Shown here piece by piece: positions 25,431 to 33,583 of a DNA stretch of 42,491 nt. This DNA comes from Lachnospiraceae bacterium (GTDB lineage: Bacteria; Bacillota; Clostridia; Lachnospirales; Lachnospiraceae), in contig JAFYCS010000081.1 in assembly GCA_017539565.1 (NCBI GenBank), positions 1 through 42,491 on the forward strand. The letters are read 5' to 3'. The notes beneath the pieces are model-generated. The model did not search any database and was not told the DNA's origin. It saw only the letters and a list, made by a program, of their open reading frames with translations. How positions within the stretch are numbered: the stretch's first letter is position 1; every line of letters starts with the position of its first letter. The position numbers were made by a program, and so were the translations under genes.

Positions 25431-25443
25431 AAGATCCTTCGCT
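25431..25443. repeat. Dispersed palindromic repeat, copy e (fragment)
   Basis: AAGATCCTTCGCT preceded by TTTTATC, matching the left end of copy d. It abuts the mrnC stop codon. Confidence 0.55.
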
Positions 25444-25445
25444 AA

Positions 25446-25844
25446 TTACTGATCTTCTCTCTTATCCAGTATGTCTACCGCTGCTTTCATCAGCTCCGTT
25501 GCACGTTCATCACGGCCATTGATACTAAGATATCCTATGAGAGCCTCAAATCCTGTAGCCTTACGATATTCACCTGGGCTTGAACTTTTGGGTGCAGCAT
25601 GTGCTTTGGCATTGCGGCCTCTGCGGTATACCCCCTCTTCCTCCTCCGAAAGCCCGTCCATAAGAGCCTCTATAGCCTTTGCCTGGGCAGCTGCACATAC
25701 AAAATGCGTTGCAACCGCATGATACTTTTCAACAGGCATGTTGCCGCGGCTTTCCATTATATACTCGCGTATATAACGTTCATATACCGCATCCCCCAGA
25801 TATGCATAGCCCAGTGCCGAATAGTTTTTCAGATCTTCTCCCAC
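25446..25844 (-). CDS. mrnC: Mini-ribonuclease III
   Basis: 132 residues. RNase III-like endonuclease without a double-stranded RNA binding domain; matures 23S rRNA in Firmicutes. The motif YLGDAVYERYIREY carries the catalytic Asp18, and the helical core continues through GRNAKAHAAPKSSSPGEYRKATGFEALIGYL, typical of the family. Start is a GTG at 25842-25844 with GAGAGGG 7 bases upstream, overlapping the last 16 bases of cysS, so the two are translationally coupled. rlmB follows. Confidence 0.94.
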   Translation of the reverse strand: MGEDLKNYSALGYAYLGDAVYERYIREYIMESRGNMPVEKYHAVATHFVCAAAQAKAIEALMDGLSEEEEGVYRRGRNAKAHAAPKSSSPGEYRKATGFEALIGYLSINGRDERATELMKAAVDILDKREDQ

Positions 25845-27229
25845 TTAACACCCTCTCTGGTATCCTTAATGGCTATACCCTTAGCGAGAAGCTCATCCCT
25901 TATAGCATCGGCCTTAGCAAAATCCTTATCTTTCTTTGCCTGTGCGCGCTCCTCTATTTTAGCCAGCACAAAAGCTTCCAGATCAGAGTCAACAGCTTCA
26001 ACCGCCAAAGGCTCAAGCAGTTTAAGTGAGAATACTTCGTCAAAACTTTCAACCATCTTTCTCTTAGTGGCATCATTCACATCGGCCTTGAGCGCATCAT
26101 ACAGAACAGTAAATCCACTGGAAGTATTCAGGTCATCAGTAAGAGCTTCTTCAAACTTATTACGATATTCCTCAAATACCGCCTCATCAACTTCTCCGTC
26201 TGCAGAAAGCTCTGACGTCCGCTTACGCAGTTTCTTATACGCGTCGCTCATCTGATCCAGCACCTCATATGAAAACTCCAGAGGCTTTCTGTAGTGTGAC
26301 TGCAGGCAGAAATATCTGTAAGCAAGGGGATCATAGCCCTTCTCTTCCAGCAGGGATACAGTAAGGAACTCGCCGCTGGACTTGCTCATCTTGCCTTTAT
26401 CCTTTTCAACCAGATGATGAACATGAAACCAGTAACGGCACCAGGGATGTCCAAGGAAAGCTTCGCTCTGTGCTATCTCATTGGTATGATGAGGGAAAAT
26501 ATTATCAACACCGCCGCAGTGGATATCCATATATTCTCCAAGATGCTTAATACCTATGCACGAGCACTCTATATGCCATCCGGGATAACCTTTGCCCCAG
26601 GGACTGTCCCACTTGAGTTCCTGATCATCAAACTTTGACTTGGTGAACCAGAGAACAAAGTCGGTCTTATTACGCTTGTTGGTATCCTCGTCAACATCGT
26701 CACGGACACCTACCTTCAGGTCATCCTCATTCTGATTTGAAAGCCTGTAATATTTATCAAGTTTTGAAGTATCGAAATAAACATTTTCACCTGCCTGATA
26801 TGCATAGCCTTTATCAAGCAGCACTTCGATCATATTGATGAATTCGGGGATGCAATGGGTTGCAGGCTCAACCACATCCGGCATACGCATGTTAAGCTTA
26901 TTAAAGTCGGCAAAAAATGCCTTTGTATATCTGTCAGCAATATCCAGCACCGTCGTATGCTCACGTTTAGCGCCTTTGAGCATTTTATCCTCACCGGTAT
27001 CCGCATCTGATGAAAGATGACCTACATCGGTGATATTCATAACACGCTTAACATCATAACCGGCATACAGCATGGTCTTTACAAGGACATCTTCACAGAT
27101 GTAGCTGCGAAGGTTTCCGATATGCGCGAAATGATATACGGTAGGCCCGCAGGTATAGATTGCAGCCTTTCCTTCCTCATGCGGTTTAAATTCTTCTATC
27201 AGCCTGCTGGCTGTGTTGTATAATCTCAT
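25829..27229 (-). CDS. cysS: Cysteinyl-tRNA synthetase
   Basis: 466 residues. Class I aminoacyl-tRNA synthetase that charges tRNA-Cys. HIGN (HIGH motif) is at 36-39 with the zinc-site Cys27 in YTCGPTVY; further zinc ligands lie in WHIECSC and HHTNE; KMSKS is in GKMSKSSGEF. The C-terminal DALR-like region runs to the end. The ATG at 27227-27229 follows GGAGGAATACC, so the 33-residue longer frame is rejected. It follows ispF by 28 bp and overlaps mrnC. Confidence 0.96.
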   Translation of the reverse strand: MRLYNTASRLIEEFKPHEEGKAAIYTCGPTVYHFAHIGNLRSYICEDVLVKTMLYAGYDVKRVMNITDVGHLSSDADTGEDKMLKGAKREHTTVLDIADRYTKAFFADFNKLNMRMPDVVEPATHCIPEFINMIEVLLDKGYAYQAGENVYFDTSKLDKYYRLSNQNEDDLKVGVRDDVDEDTNKRNKTDFVLWFTKSKFDDQELKWDSPWGKGYPGWHIECSCIGIKHLGEYMDIHCGGVDNIFPHHTNEIAQSEAFLGHPWCRYWFHVHHLVEKDKGKMSKSSGEFLTVSLLEEKGYDPLAYRYFCLQSHYRKPLEFSYEVLDQMSDAYKKLRKRTSELSADGEVDEAVFEEYRNKFEEALTDDLNTSSGFTVLYDALKADVNDATKRKMVESFDEVFSLKLLEPLAVEAVDSDLEAFVLAKIEERAQAKKDKDFAKADAIRDELLAKGIAIKDTREGVKWEKI

Positions 27230-27257
27230 GGTATTCCTCCCTGTATTAAGATCTTTT

Positions 27258-27818
27258 TTAGGATATTCTTTCTCTTCCCGGACAGCCGTTACATCCTGCA
27301 GCTCCGGGACATCCGGCAGCGGTAACATCCGCTGAATAAAACTCCCTGGCAGTATATAAGAGACATACCGCCTCAGCTGCGATACCCTCGCCTCTGCCCG
27401 TAAAGCCCAGATGTTCTTCGGTTGTAGCCTTTATATTTATCTGGTCAGTCTCTATCTCAAGTGTCTCACTGTACCGCTTGCACATCTCATCGATATATGG
27501 TCTCATTTTCGGTGCCTGGGCGATTATCGTAGCATCTATGTTTTCGATAAAATACCCTGCTTCCTGCAAAGCATCCCTGACCTTTGCCAGCAGAATAAAA
27601 CTGTCTATCCCTTTATAGGCATCATCCGTATCAGGAAAAAGCTTACCTATATCTCCCATAGCAGCTGCTCCGAGCAGCGCATCCATGATCGCGTGAGTCA
27701 GTACATCCGCATCCGAATGCCCTACAAGTCCCATTTCATAAGGTATTTTTATACCACCGATGATGAGATCCCTGTCGGGTCCCAGCCGGTGAACATCATA
27801 CCCCATTCCTATTCTCAT
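27258..27818 (-). CDS. ispF: 2-C-methyl-D-erythritol 2,4-cyclodiphosphate synthase with Cys-rich tail
   Basis: 186 residues. Enzyme of the non-mevalonate isoprenoid pathway that cyclises CDP-ME 2-phosphate. Metal and substrate motifs: GYDVHRL (Asp8, His10), [15 protein letters not shown] (His42), AQAPKM and [15 protein letters not shown]. The usual protein ends near residue 157 (AEAVCLLY); here about 30 more residues follow, ending in [12 protein letters not shown] with cysteines 170, 176 and 179. The start has AGGAGG 5 bases upstream and its ATG overlaps the stop of the preceding gene (ATGA). Confidence 0.95.
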   Translation of the reverse strand: MRIGMGYDVHRLGPDRDLIIGGIKIPYEMGLVGHSDADVLTHAIMDALLGAAAMGDIGKLFPDTDDAYKGIDSFILLAKVRDALQEAGYFIENIDATIIAQAPKMRPYIDEMCKRYSETLEIETDQINIKATTEEHLGFTGRGEGIAAEAVCLLYTAREFYSADVTAAGCPGAAGCNGCPGRERIS

Positions 27819-28477
27819 ATGTACCTCCTGTAATTACCCTGAGGCCTTCGCTCAACATTCCTGCCGCTTTTACCTTTCTTTGTGCTTTCCGCACTTAAGA
27901 TACGTCCCGCTTCCGCATCTGAAGGTTTTACCAGTCTTCCTCTTCTGTCATAATGCGTGAGCAGGCTTGTATTTCTGGCAGGGTGCTTTTTACCGCCTTC
28001 TGTCAATTCCTCCATCAGGGCATCGGGATCATTGCTTGATATAGCAGCTCTTATGCGGCTTTCACTGTCATTAACGCTGCTGACATCCGGTTCGGTATCC
28101 TCTGCTGCATCAGGATCTTTTTCTTCTGTCTTTTCACCGCCGTACCACAGATTAAGGAAAAAGCTTTTTATGGCTTCACCTATTCGTCCCAAGAGCTTCC
28201 CGAAACCGGATTGCTTTAGTTCATCATCCTCTCCTTCAAGCTCCTGTCTCTGCTCTGTTATCGGGGGTGTATACTCTTCTTTATCTTTTTTCTTCTGTTT
28301 CTGCGCAGCGGATCTGGGTATATCATCCTTTGGTCCTCGATCCCAGATAACTCCGCCATTCTGTTCTTCGCCCGGTAATAAAAAAGCCGGCGCGTCACCT
28401 TCAACACGCGCAGCTTTTTTGCCTCCCCTTTCATAAGGGGGTGTATATGTATTTCCGTTTCCTACACGGTCTATCAT
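27815..28477 (-). CDS. Hypothetical protein, charged and low in structure
   Basis: 220 residues, not recognised. The N-terminal half is rich in Pro, Lys, Glu and Gly ([21 protein letters not shown]), with a short hydrophobic stretch near residue 105 ([16 protein letters not shown]) that is too short and mixed for a membrane helix. The C-terminal part has [19 protein letters not shown] and [28 protein letters not shown], likely the conserved piece. No good Shine-Dalgarno site precedes the ATG at 28475-28477, and the preceding gene ends 18 bases upstream, so coupling is likely. Its end overlaps ispF by 4 bases. Confidence 0.75.
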   Translation of the reverse strand: MIDRVGNGNTYTPPYERGGKKAARVEGDAPAFLLPGEEQNGGVIWDRGPKDDIPRSAAQKQKKKDKEEYTPPITEQRQELEGEDDELKQSGFGKLLGRIGEAIKSFFLNLWYGGEKTEEKDPDAAEDTEPDVSSVNDSESRIRAAISSNDPDALMEELTEGGKKHPARNTSLLTHYDRRGRLVKPSDAEAGRILSAESTKKGKSGRNVERRPQGNYRRYI

Positions 28478-28495
28478 GCGTTATGTAATGGAGCT

Positions 28496-30223
28496 TTAAG
28501 CGCCACCACCAAGTAAAGGATTTGCATTCCCTGCAGCAAGAATAGGATTTCCTCCGCCGCCCAGCATGGGATTGGAACCTCCGGCAGGTGTCTGGGTTAT
28601 ATAAGGGATTGCTCCGTTAACAGGCGCATACGGATTACCCATTCCGGGACCCGCTGCAAATGCAGGTACGCTGGCTGCCTGGCCGGGTGTAGCTGCGTAT
28701 GCAGGCTGTGTGGACTGCTGTGCATATGCAGGTGTAGAAGGGGTAGGTGTAAGCTGATAAGCCATTCCTCCGGGGCCTGCACCGGGCTGTACTGCATAGG
28801 GAGGCACTGAAGACTGTCCGCCTCCGTTTGCTCCTGCAGCAACATACGCTGCCTGCTGGATCTGATATGCTGTAGCCTGTCCGAAAGATCCTCTTTCAGG
28901 AGCTATATAATTTTCAAATGATATCTCACCGTGCAGACCGCCTGCAGGCTGGCGTGTACCATTCTTTAATTCTTTTTCAGCCGCACGCAGATTGGGTGAT
29001 TCAAAAATGGATGCATTAGCCTTTTTCTCTTCTTCCTCCGCACGAAGCTTCTCAAGTATCGTAGGTCCGGAAACCTCACCGGAAAGAGCACCTCCACCGC
29101 CAACTCCGCAGTTGAGTGCAGCTGATTCAAACACACCGGTTACCGCAGGTGCAGGCTGCTGACGCTGCGCGTACTGCTGCTGATAAGGTGCCGCACTCTG
29201 TACGGGCCTTGCTGCAGTAAAACCGCCGGAACGGCTCAGTGATGAAGATGTCTGATATGCAGCTGCAGGAGCCTGGTATGCTGCTGCAGGAGCCTGATAA
29301 GGTGCTGCGGGTGCAGCAGGCGCAGGCTGCTGGTATAATAATGCCTCGGGGGGAATAGCCGCTGCTGCAGCTGCTGCTGCAGGGATCCCGCCTGCCGGTG
29401 CTGCAGGCTGATATGCAGGTGCTGCAGGCTGATATGCAGGTGCTGCAGGTGTAACAGGTGCCGCAGGCTGATATGCAGGTGCTGCAGGTGCCACAGGTGT
29501 TGCGGGCTGGTATGCCGGTGCAGCAGGGGCTGCGGGTGCAGGCTGCTGATATAACAATGCTTCAGGCGGAACAGCTGCTACAGGTGCCGCGGGAGCTGCA
29601 GGTGTAACAGGTATTGCTGCTACAGGTGCCGCGGGAGCTGCAGGTGCAGGTTCCTGATAAGCCGGCGCTGCTGGAGCTTCGGGTGCTGCAGGCGCTGCTG
29701 CAGGTACCTCACCGCTCTTTTTATAATTCGGATCATAAGCCGGCGCAGATGCCAGTACTCTGGGCTTATATGCCGGTCTGAATGTAGGTATCGTATCCTT
29801 AGGGAAGAGTGTCCTGGGATCTACCGTGGATACTCCTCTGCTCTCTGTCGTTGCAGGTGCGGGCTCTTCATATGTAGGTACTACAGGAGGATCAGAATCA
29901 GGATATGAAGGTTCCTCATAAGCCGGAGCTGCGGGTGCAGCAGGGGCGGGTTCATAGGAACGTACAGACTCTTCATATGCGGGAGCTGCAGGTGCAGGTG
30001 CGGGTTCAGGTGCCGCAGGTTTTAAGAATTCCAGTTCAGGGACTATATCTGTACCCGCAGAAGTCTTACTGTATACACTGCCGAAAGATATGGAACCGCT
30101 GACAGTGCCGCCCTTTTTCTTCATTTCCTTAACATATTTTTTAATGTTATACTTGCAACCGGGACAAAACTTGGCACTGTCATCCACAAAACGGCTGCAC
30201 TGCGGGCAGGTAATATTCGCCAT
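28496..30223 (-). CDS. Zinc-ribbon protein with long Ala/Pro/Tyr-rich repeat region
   Basis: 575 residues, function unknown. The N-terminal zinc ribbon has CPQC (6-9) and CPGC (20-23), followed by a lysine-rich helix. From about residue 75 to 330 the chain is low-complexity Ala/Pro with repeated PAAPAYQP, EEPAPA and IPPEALLYQQPAPAAPAAP units. After a more ordered stretch (ILEKLRAEEEEKKANASIFESPNLRAAEKELKNG in pieces) the tail has NPMLGG, NPILAAG and NPLLGG repeats. No signal peptide or membrane helix. AGGAGG stands 9 bases before the ATG at 30221-30223. First gene of the unit that runs to rlmB. The nucleotide repeats make length variation between strains likely. Confidence 0.85.
   Translation of the reverse strand: MANITCPQCSRFVDDSAKFCPGCKYNIKKYVKEMKKKGGTVSGSISFGSVYSKTSAGTDIVPELEFLKPAAPEPAPAPAAPAYEESVRSYEPAPAAPAAPAYEEPSYPDSDPPVVPTYEEPAPATTESRGVSTVDPRTLFPKDTIPTFRPAYKPRVLASAPAYDPNYKKSGEVPAAAPAAPEAPAAPAYQEPAPAAPAAPVAAIPVTPAAPAAPVAAVPPEALLYQQPAPAAPAAPAYQPATPVAPAAPAYQPAAPVTPAAPAYQPAAPAYQPAAPAGGIPAAAAAAAAIPPEALLYQQPAPAAPAAPYQAPAAAYQAPAAAYQTSSSLSRSGGFTAARPVQSAAPYQQQYAQRQQPAPAVTGVFESAALNCGVGGGGALSGEVSGPTILEKLRAEEEEKKANASIFESPNLRAAEKELKNGTRQPAGGLHGEISFENYIAPERGSFGQATAYQIQQAAYVAAGANGGGQSSVPPYAVQPGAGPGGMAYQLTPTPSTPAYAQQSTQPAYAATPGQAASVPAFAAGPGMGNPYAPVNGAIPYITQTPAGGSNPMLGGGGNPILAAGNANPLLGGGA
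29393..29530 (-). repeat. Short tandem repeats encoding Ala-Pro-Ala-Tyr-Gln-Pro units
   Basis: Plus-strand GCAGGTGCTGCAGGCTGATAT-like 21-33 bp units recur at least four times in close succession inside the zinc-ribbon gene. Confidence 0.75.
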
Positions 30224-30289
30224 TGAAACTAACCTCCTGATTTCTTAAATGAGCAACAACAAAAAAAAGCATTAAGAGTCGCATATAGT

Positions 30290-30317
30290 ATTATACACTA
30301 CTTGCCTTCTTTTGCAA
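30290..30317 (-). promoter_or_regulatory. Promoter of the zinc-ribbon to rlmB operon
   Basis: Minus-strand TTGCAA (30312-30317), a 16-bp spacer and a perfect TATAAT (30290-30295), about 65 bp before the start codon at 30223. Confidence 0.65.
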
Positions 30318-30367
30318 ATGCTTTTAACTAATAAAAGTTTACAAAAAGAGCGGCGGAATTTATCCGT

Positions 30368-30395
30368 AAAAAAAAGCCCCTCTTTCGAGGGGCTT
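30368..30395 (-). terminator. Rho-independent terminator of the small membrane protein gene
   Basis: Perfect stem AAGCCCCTC / GAGGGGCTT (30387-30395 with 30374-30382) with a GAAA loop and eight T residues after it on the minus strand. Confidence 0.95.
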
Positions 30396-30399
30396 AAAT

Positions 30400-31038
30400 T
30401 TATACCATCATTTTGGCTTTGCCAAGGAAACCTAAGTACATAAAGAAGATAACAAGTTCCATTATAGCACCTACCAGTGCGCAAAGTCCGCCGATAACAG
30501 GTATGAATCCGACAAACACAAGGATGATTGCAATAATGTAAAGCTTCTTAAAGAGCTCTGCCTTAGCCATACCCTGAGATGCAACTTCAAAGTTTCCGAC
30601 AGCATTCGCAACGGTAACGGTTGCGTTTAAAACCGTATACATTACCATGAAACCTGCAAAGCCGTTTGCCGCACCCAGTATAGCTTTAAGAAGCTTCCAG
30701 ATGAACTTGTCTCTGTTTCCGATCAGGCTTGTAAGAAGTGAAGCCACGATGCCGATAACCAGCCAGACAAGTGCATTCTTGTAACTGGGCTCATCCTGAG
30801 AAGCACTAAGTATACCCAGCAGGCCAAGTATGAAACCTGCGATCGCTCCTATAGCAGTTATTACACCAAAAAGTCCTGTAAGAACTCCTGTCAGTGCCGC
30901 AAGTCCTCCGCTCACAAAAGCCAGCACCAGGGTAGCGGCAGCAAAGATAGTTGTCAGAACACCTGCCACAGCCACTACTATCTCAAGTATCTGAGACAGC
31001 CACAATTGCTCCAGACCTTTCTTAACATTCGTGTACAT
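30400..31038 (-). CDS. Polytopic membrane protein, unknown function
   Basis: 212 residues with five or six hydrophobic segments (about 17-50, 52-78, 88-108, 120-145, 165-205), rich in Gly, Ala, Ile and Leu. No catalytic or transporter motif was recognised. Short loops and a small cytoplasmic N-terminus (MYTNVKKGLEQ). The ATG at 31036-31038 has GGGAGG 9 bases upstream. It stands alone with a strong terminator. A palindrome (CGGTCCGC-C-GCGGACCG, 31072-31088) lies 34 bases upstream of the start. Confidence 0.8.
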   Translation of the reverse strand: MYTNVKKGLEQLWLSQILEIVVAVAGVLTTIFAAATLVLAFVSGGLAALTGVLTGLFGVITAIGAIAGFILGLLGILSASQDEPSYKNALVWLVIGIVASLLTSLIGNRDKFIWKLLKAILGAANGFAGFMVMYTVLNATVTVANAVGNFEVASQGMAKAELFKKLYIIAIILVFVGFIPVIGGLCALVGAIMELVIFFMYLGFLGKAKMMV

Positions 31039-31071
31039 AGTATTTATCCTCCCTTATTTGAATATTTGCGC

Positions 31072-31088
31072 CGGTCCGCCGCGGACCG
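31072..31088. promoter_or_regulatory. GC-rich perfect palindrome upstream of the membrane protein gene
   Basis: CGGTCCGC, one base, GCGGACCG: an 8-bp perfect dyad 34 bp before the start codon. It could be an operator or a leader hairpin. Confidence 0.4.
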
Positions 31089-31113
31089 CGACACACATCT
31101 CCAAAACAAGATT

Positions 31114-31141
31114 GCGGAAGCGCTCTGAAGAGCTCTTCCGC
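31114..31141 (-). terminator. Terminator of tRNA-Met
   Basis: 12-nt arms (31114-31125 and 31130-31141, one mismatch, TTCA/TGAA loop) begin 13 bases beyond the tRNA end; followed on the minus strand by AATCTTGTTTT. Confidence 0.7.
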
Positions 31142-31153
31142 AGTATTTTTAAG

Positions 31154-31227
31154 TAGCGAGAGGGGGATTTGAACCCTCGACACCGCGGGTATGAACCGCG
31201 TGCTCTAGCCAACTGAGCTATCTCGCC
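31154..31227 (-). tRNA. tRNA-Met (CAT), elongator type
   Basis: 74 nt. Acceptor GGCGAGA/TCTCGCT with a G-U first pair, so not an initiator with a mismatched first pair; D arm GCTC/GAGC with AGTTGGCTA loop; anticodon stem CGCGG/CCGCG with loop TTCATAC (anticodon CAT); T loop TTCAAAT; discriminator A. CCA is not encoded. The T stem GAGGG/CCCCC has one A-C mismatch (positions 50 and 64). A lysidine-modified tRNA-Ile is less likely from the anticodon arm. Confidence 0.93.
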
Positions 31228-31258
31228 ATATTCCCGTCTGCTCTCACAGACGAATGCT

Positions 31259-31287
31259 ATTCTACTCCGGTGCGTTCAAATTGTCAA
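31259..31287 (-). promoter_or_regulatory. Promoter of tRNA-Met
   Basis: Minus-strand perfect TTGACA (31282-31287), 17-bp spacer and TAGAAT (31259-31264), 31 bp before the tRNA 5' end. Confidence 0.8.
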
Positions 31288-31315
31288 GGACTTTTTGCTT
31301 CGGATAAGCAACTTT

Positions 31316-32446
31316 TTATTGCACAAAGTCATCATATATGGCTACATGGTCATAAATCGCACGCCATGCGCTGTGTGAATCTCCGGTCACACAGATATAA
31401 CTGTTTCCGTCATTTGACTTTTCATAACTTACCGCACAGTTTCTGGACTCATTTACAAACCCGGTCTTGGCCCCAAGCACTTCACCGTGGGTATCCTTAT
31501 CTTCTATCCTGCGAAGGAACCAGTTGGATATCAGCAGTCCTTCGGGATGAAATTCATTAGCCGCCGTGGTATATTTTTTGGCACCCAACGCTTCCCTGCA
31601 CAGATCATTCTCAAGCGCAGCCTTCATTATCATAGCCATTGCCACAGGCGTACAATAATTCTGCTCGTCAAATACACCTACGGGGTTCGTAAAATGCGCC
31701 ACATCAGCCAGCCCCAGTTCCGCGACCTTTTCGTTCATCATATCCACAAAGGCTTCCATGCTGCCTGCCGTATAATATGCCAAAGCCATTGCCGCATCCC
31801 CGCCGCTGGGCATTATCGTACCGAATAACAGCTCACGTACCGTCATCGTTTCCCCAACCAGATAGCCGACCTGCGAGCATCCATTTGAAAATACATAATC
31901 AGTTATCTCCTGGGTCATCGTAAATGTATCTTCGGGATCCTCCATATGTTCGGCTGCCACAAGTATGGTCAGGACTTTTGTCATGGATGCGGGATACATA
32001 CGTTCAAAAGCATTACGCTGTGCCACCACGTGTCCGTCCTTCAGGTCTATGAGCACGCCGTAGCTGCTTATGACTTCCTGATTCCATATCTCACGGGACG
32101 ATGCATCCGTATAGACTTCATATCCCTCATAAAACATATCGGGATGCGAATATTTGCTTTTGGGTGTCTCCTTCACCGGTTCGGGTGTAGGTGTAGGCGA
32201 AGGTTCCACTGCCACCACCAGACGCGTAGTCTCCTCAGGCACTTCTTCAGGTGCTTCCGCCTGTGCTTTTTTTCCTTTGCCTGCTATCATGCAGACTATG
32301 GATACCATCAATATTGCGAGCAGGCCTACAGCTATGCTGTAGCGGATCCGCATCTGTCTTAATCTCCTGTAATATCTTTCCGAACGCTGTCTTACGCGTC
32401 CTTCACTGTCAATGTATTCGCCCTTTTTAAGCCTCTTATTACTCAT
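31316..32446 (-). CDS. D-alanyl-D-alanine carboxypeptidase (S11 family)
   Basis: 376 residues. Penicillin-binding enzyme that trims the terminal D-Ala of cell-wall peptides outside the cell. A basic N-terminus is followed by one membrane helix (about 36-55), a Pro/Thr/Glu linker and the transpeptidase-fold domain. The catalytic SxxK is SMTK at 154-157 and KTG is at 327-329. The place of the SxN motif reads SGG (214-216, in MPSGGDAA), lacking the usual Asn. The ATG at 32444-32446 has GAAAGA upstream. It stands alone between the tRNA and the partner-switching operon. Confidence 0.9.
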   Translation of the reverse strand: MSNKRLKKGEYIDSEGRVRQRSERYYRRLRQMRIRYSIAVGLLAILMVSIVCMIAGKGKKAQAEAPEEVPEETTRLVVAVEPSPTPTPEPVKETPKSKYSHPDMFYEGYEVYTDASSREIWNQEVISSYGVLIDLKDGHVVAQRNAFERMYPASMTKVLTILVAAEHMEDPEDTFTMTQEITDYVFSNGCSQVGYLVGETMTVRELLFGTIMPSGGDAAMALAYYTAGSMEAFVDMMNEKVAELGLADVAHFTNPVGVFDEQNYCTPVAMAMIMKAALENDLCREALGAKKYTTAANEFHPEGLLISNWFLRRIEDKDTHGEVLGAKTGFVNESRNCAVSYEKSNDGNSYICVTGDSHSAWRAIYDHVAIYDDFVQ

Positions 32447-32495
32447 ATATATCTTTCAAGTCATCATTCATATATTGGTTAACATAACAAAATGT

Positions 32496-32504
32496 ATTTT
32501 AACA
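32496..32504 (-). promoter_or_regulatory. Extended -10 promoter of the carboxypeptidase gene
   Basis: Minus-strand TGTTAAAAT (TG plus TAAAAT at 32496-32501), about 50 bp before the start; the -35 (TGGTAA, 17 bp upstream) is weak. Confidence 0.4.
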
Positions 32505-32573
32505 CAGAAATCCCCGCATTACCAGCCAAACCTCAGGCAGTATTTTTGTTAAATACTACTAATGGTGGTAATT

Positions 32574-33581
32574 TCATCTTTCATTGCCGCTTATAATATC
32601 TGCTTTTATCCTGATCTTTGCCTGGGGATTTCCGGCATTATACTCTTCCACTGCATCCTGCAGCATGACGTTGACCAGATTGGCAAACTGCCTGTTTTTA
32701 TTTCCGGCAAACATAAGATATCTGCCCTTTCCCATAAAGATGACTTCTGCATCAGCAGGCAGTTCCTGCCTTAAGATATCGGAAACGGCTTTATTATCAC
32801 CGTCGCTGCTTATGCGGATCATAACCCCCCTGCCTCTTTCACCTTTTTCCTCAAGAGTCTTGATGTATTCAAGATATGCAACGTTAAAGAATCCTGTCTC
32901 TTCCTCATAATATTTCCGGGACCGCTTAAGATATAAATAAATATTCACAAGACCAACCGCAAATCCCAGTGCAACGAAAGAATGCGGGGTAAGTTCCGAT
33001 ATGGCCACAGCTGCTACCAGCGGCAGGATCATTGGCATAGCCGAAAAGAACCTGGCGCTCCCGTGTTCCTTGCGGTATTTTAATATCACCGCCAGTGATA
33101 TCACCACATAACAATACTCTATTATCAGTATCACATTATAGAAAATACTTCTCTCACATCTTAAACCGGCATCTATCGTATATAATATACCCGTAAATGC
33201 ATTAACGATATGGAGCAGGACAAATACGGGTACCGGCATTAAATACGGCCTGTAATGCCTTTTCAGATGGTCCCTGCTGGAATAAAGCTGATAATCCACA
33301 AACAACAGCCAGTGACAGAGTATGCTGACTATAGCTATCTCAAGTGCCGTCTGGGATATAACTGCCAGTGTGTATGCCCCGGCAAATCTCTTGTCATGCA
33401 GGAAATAGCATACAGCATTACATAACGCATCAGCCATACTGCTGAAAAGCATGCCCCTCAAAAGCCTGTATCCGGGTTCTTTTTTCCATATATGTGAAGA
33501 CCTTATCAGTAATGCAGAGATCATCAGGATAGCAAGGACGTCCGAGCAGATCGTGATCCAGGGGCTGTTTAAAATATCCAT
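32574..33581 (-). CDS. Seven-helix membrane protein with degenerate GGDEF domain
   Basis: 335 residues. Residues 1-225 carry about seven transmembrane helices. The soluble C-terminal part begins EEETGFFNVAYLEYIKTLEEKG, which matches the opening D-x-LTGL-N-x-x-x-F element of diguanylate cyclases. Where the GGDEF signature should stand, the chain reads MGKGRYLMFAG, so catalysis is not expected. The C-terminal helix (FANLVNVMLQDAVEEY) fits the fold. The start at 33579-33581 lies 2 bases beyond the preceding stop, with GGAAGGAGGG upstream. Last gene of the partner-switching operon, where it may act as a membrane sensor (inference). Confidence 0.75.
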   Translation of the reverse strand: MDILNSPWITICSDVLAILMISALLIRSSHIWKKEPGYRLLRGMLFSSMADALCNAVCYFLHDKRFAGAYTLAVISQTALEIAIVSILCHWLLFVDYQLYSSRDHLKRHYRPYLMPVPVFVLLHIVNAFTGILYTIDAGLRCERSIFYNVILIIEYCYVVISLAVILKYRKEHGSARFFSAMPMILPLVAAVAISELTPHSFVALGFAVGLVNIYLYLKRSRKYYEEETGFFNVAYLEYIKTLEEKGERGRGVMIRISSDGDNKAVSDILRQELPADAEVIFMGKGRYLMFAGNKNRQFANLVNVMLQDAVEEYNAGNPQAKIRIKADIISGNER

Positions 33582-33583
33582 GA

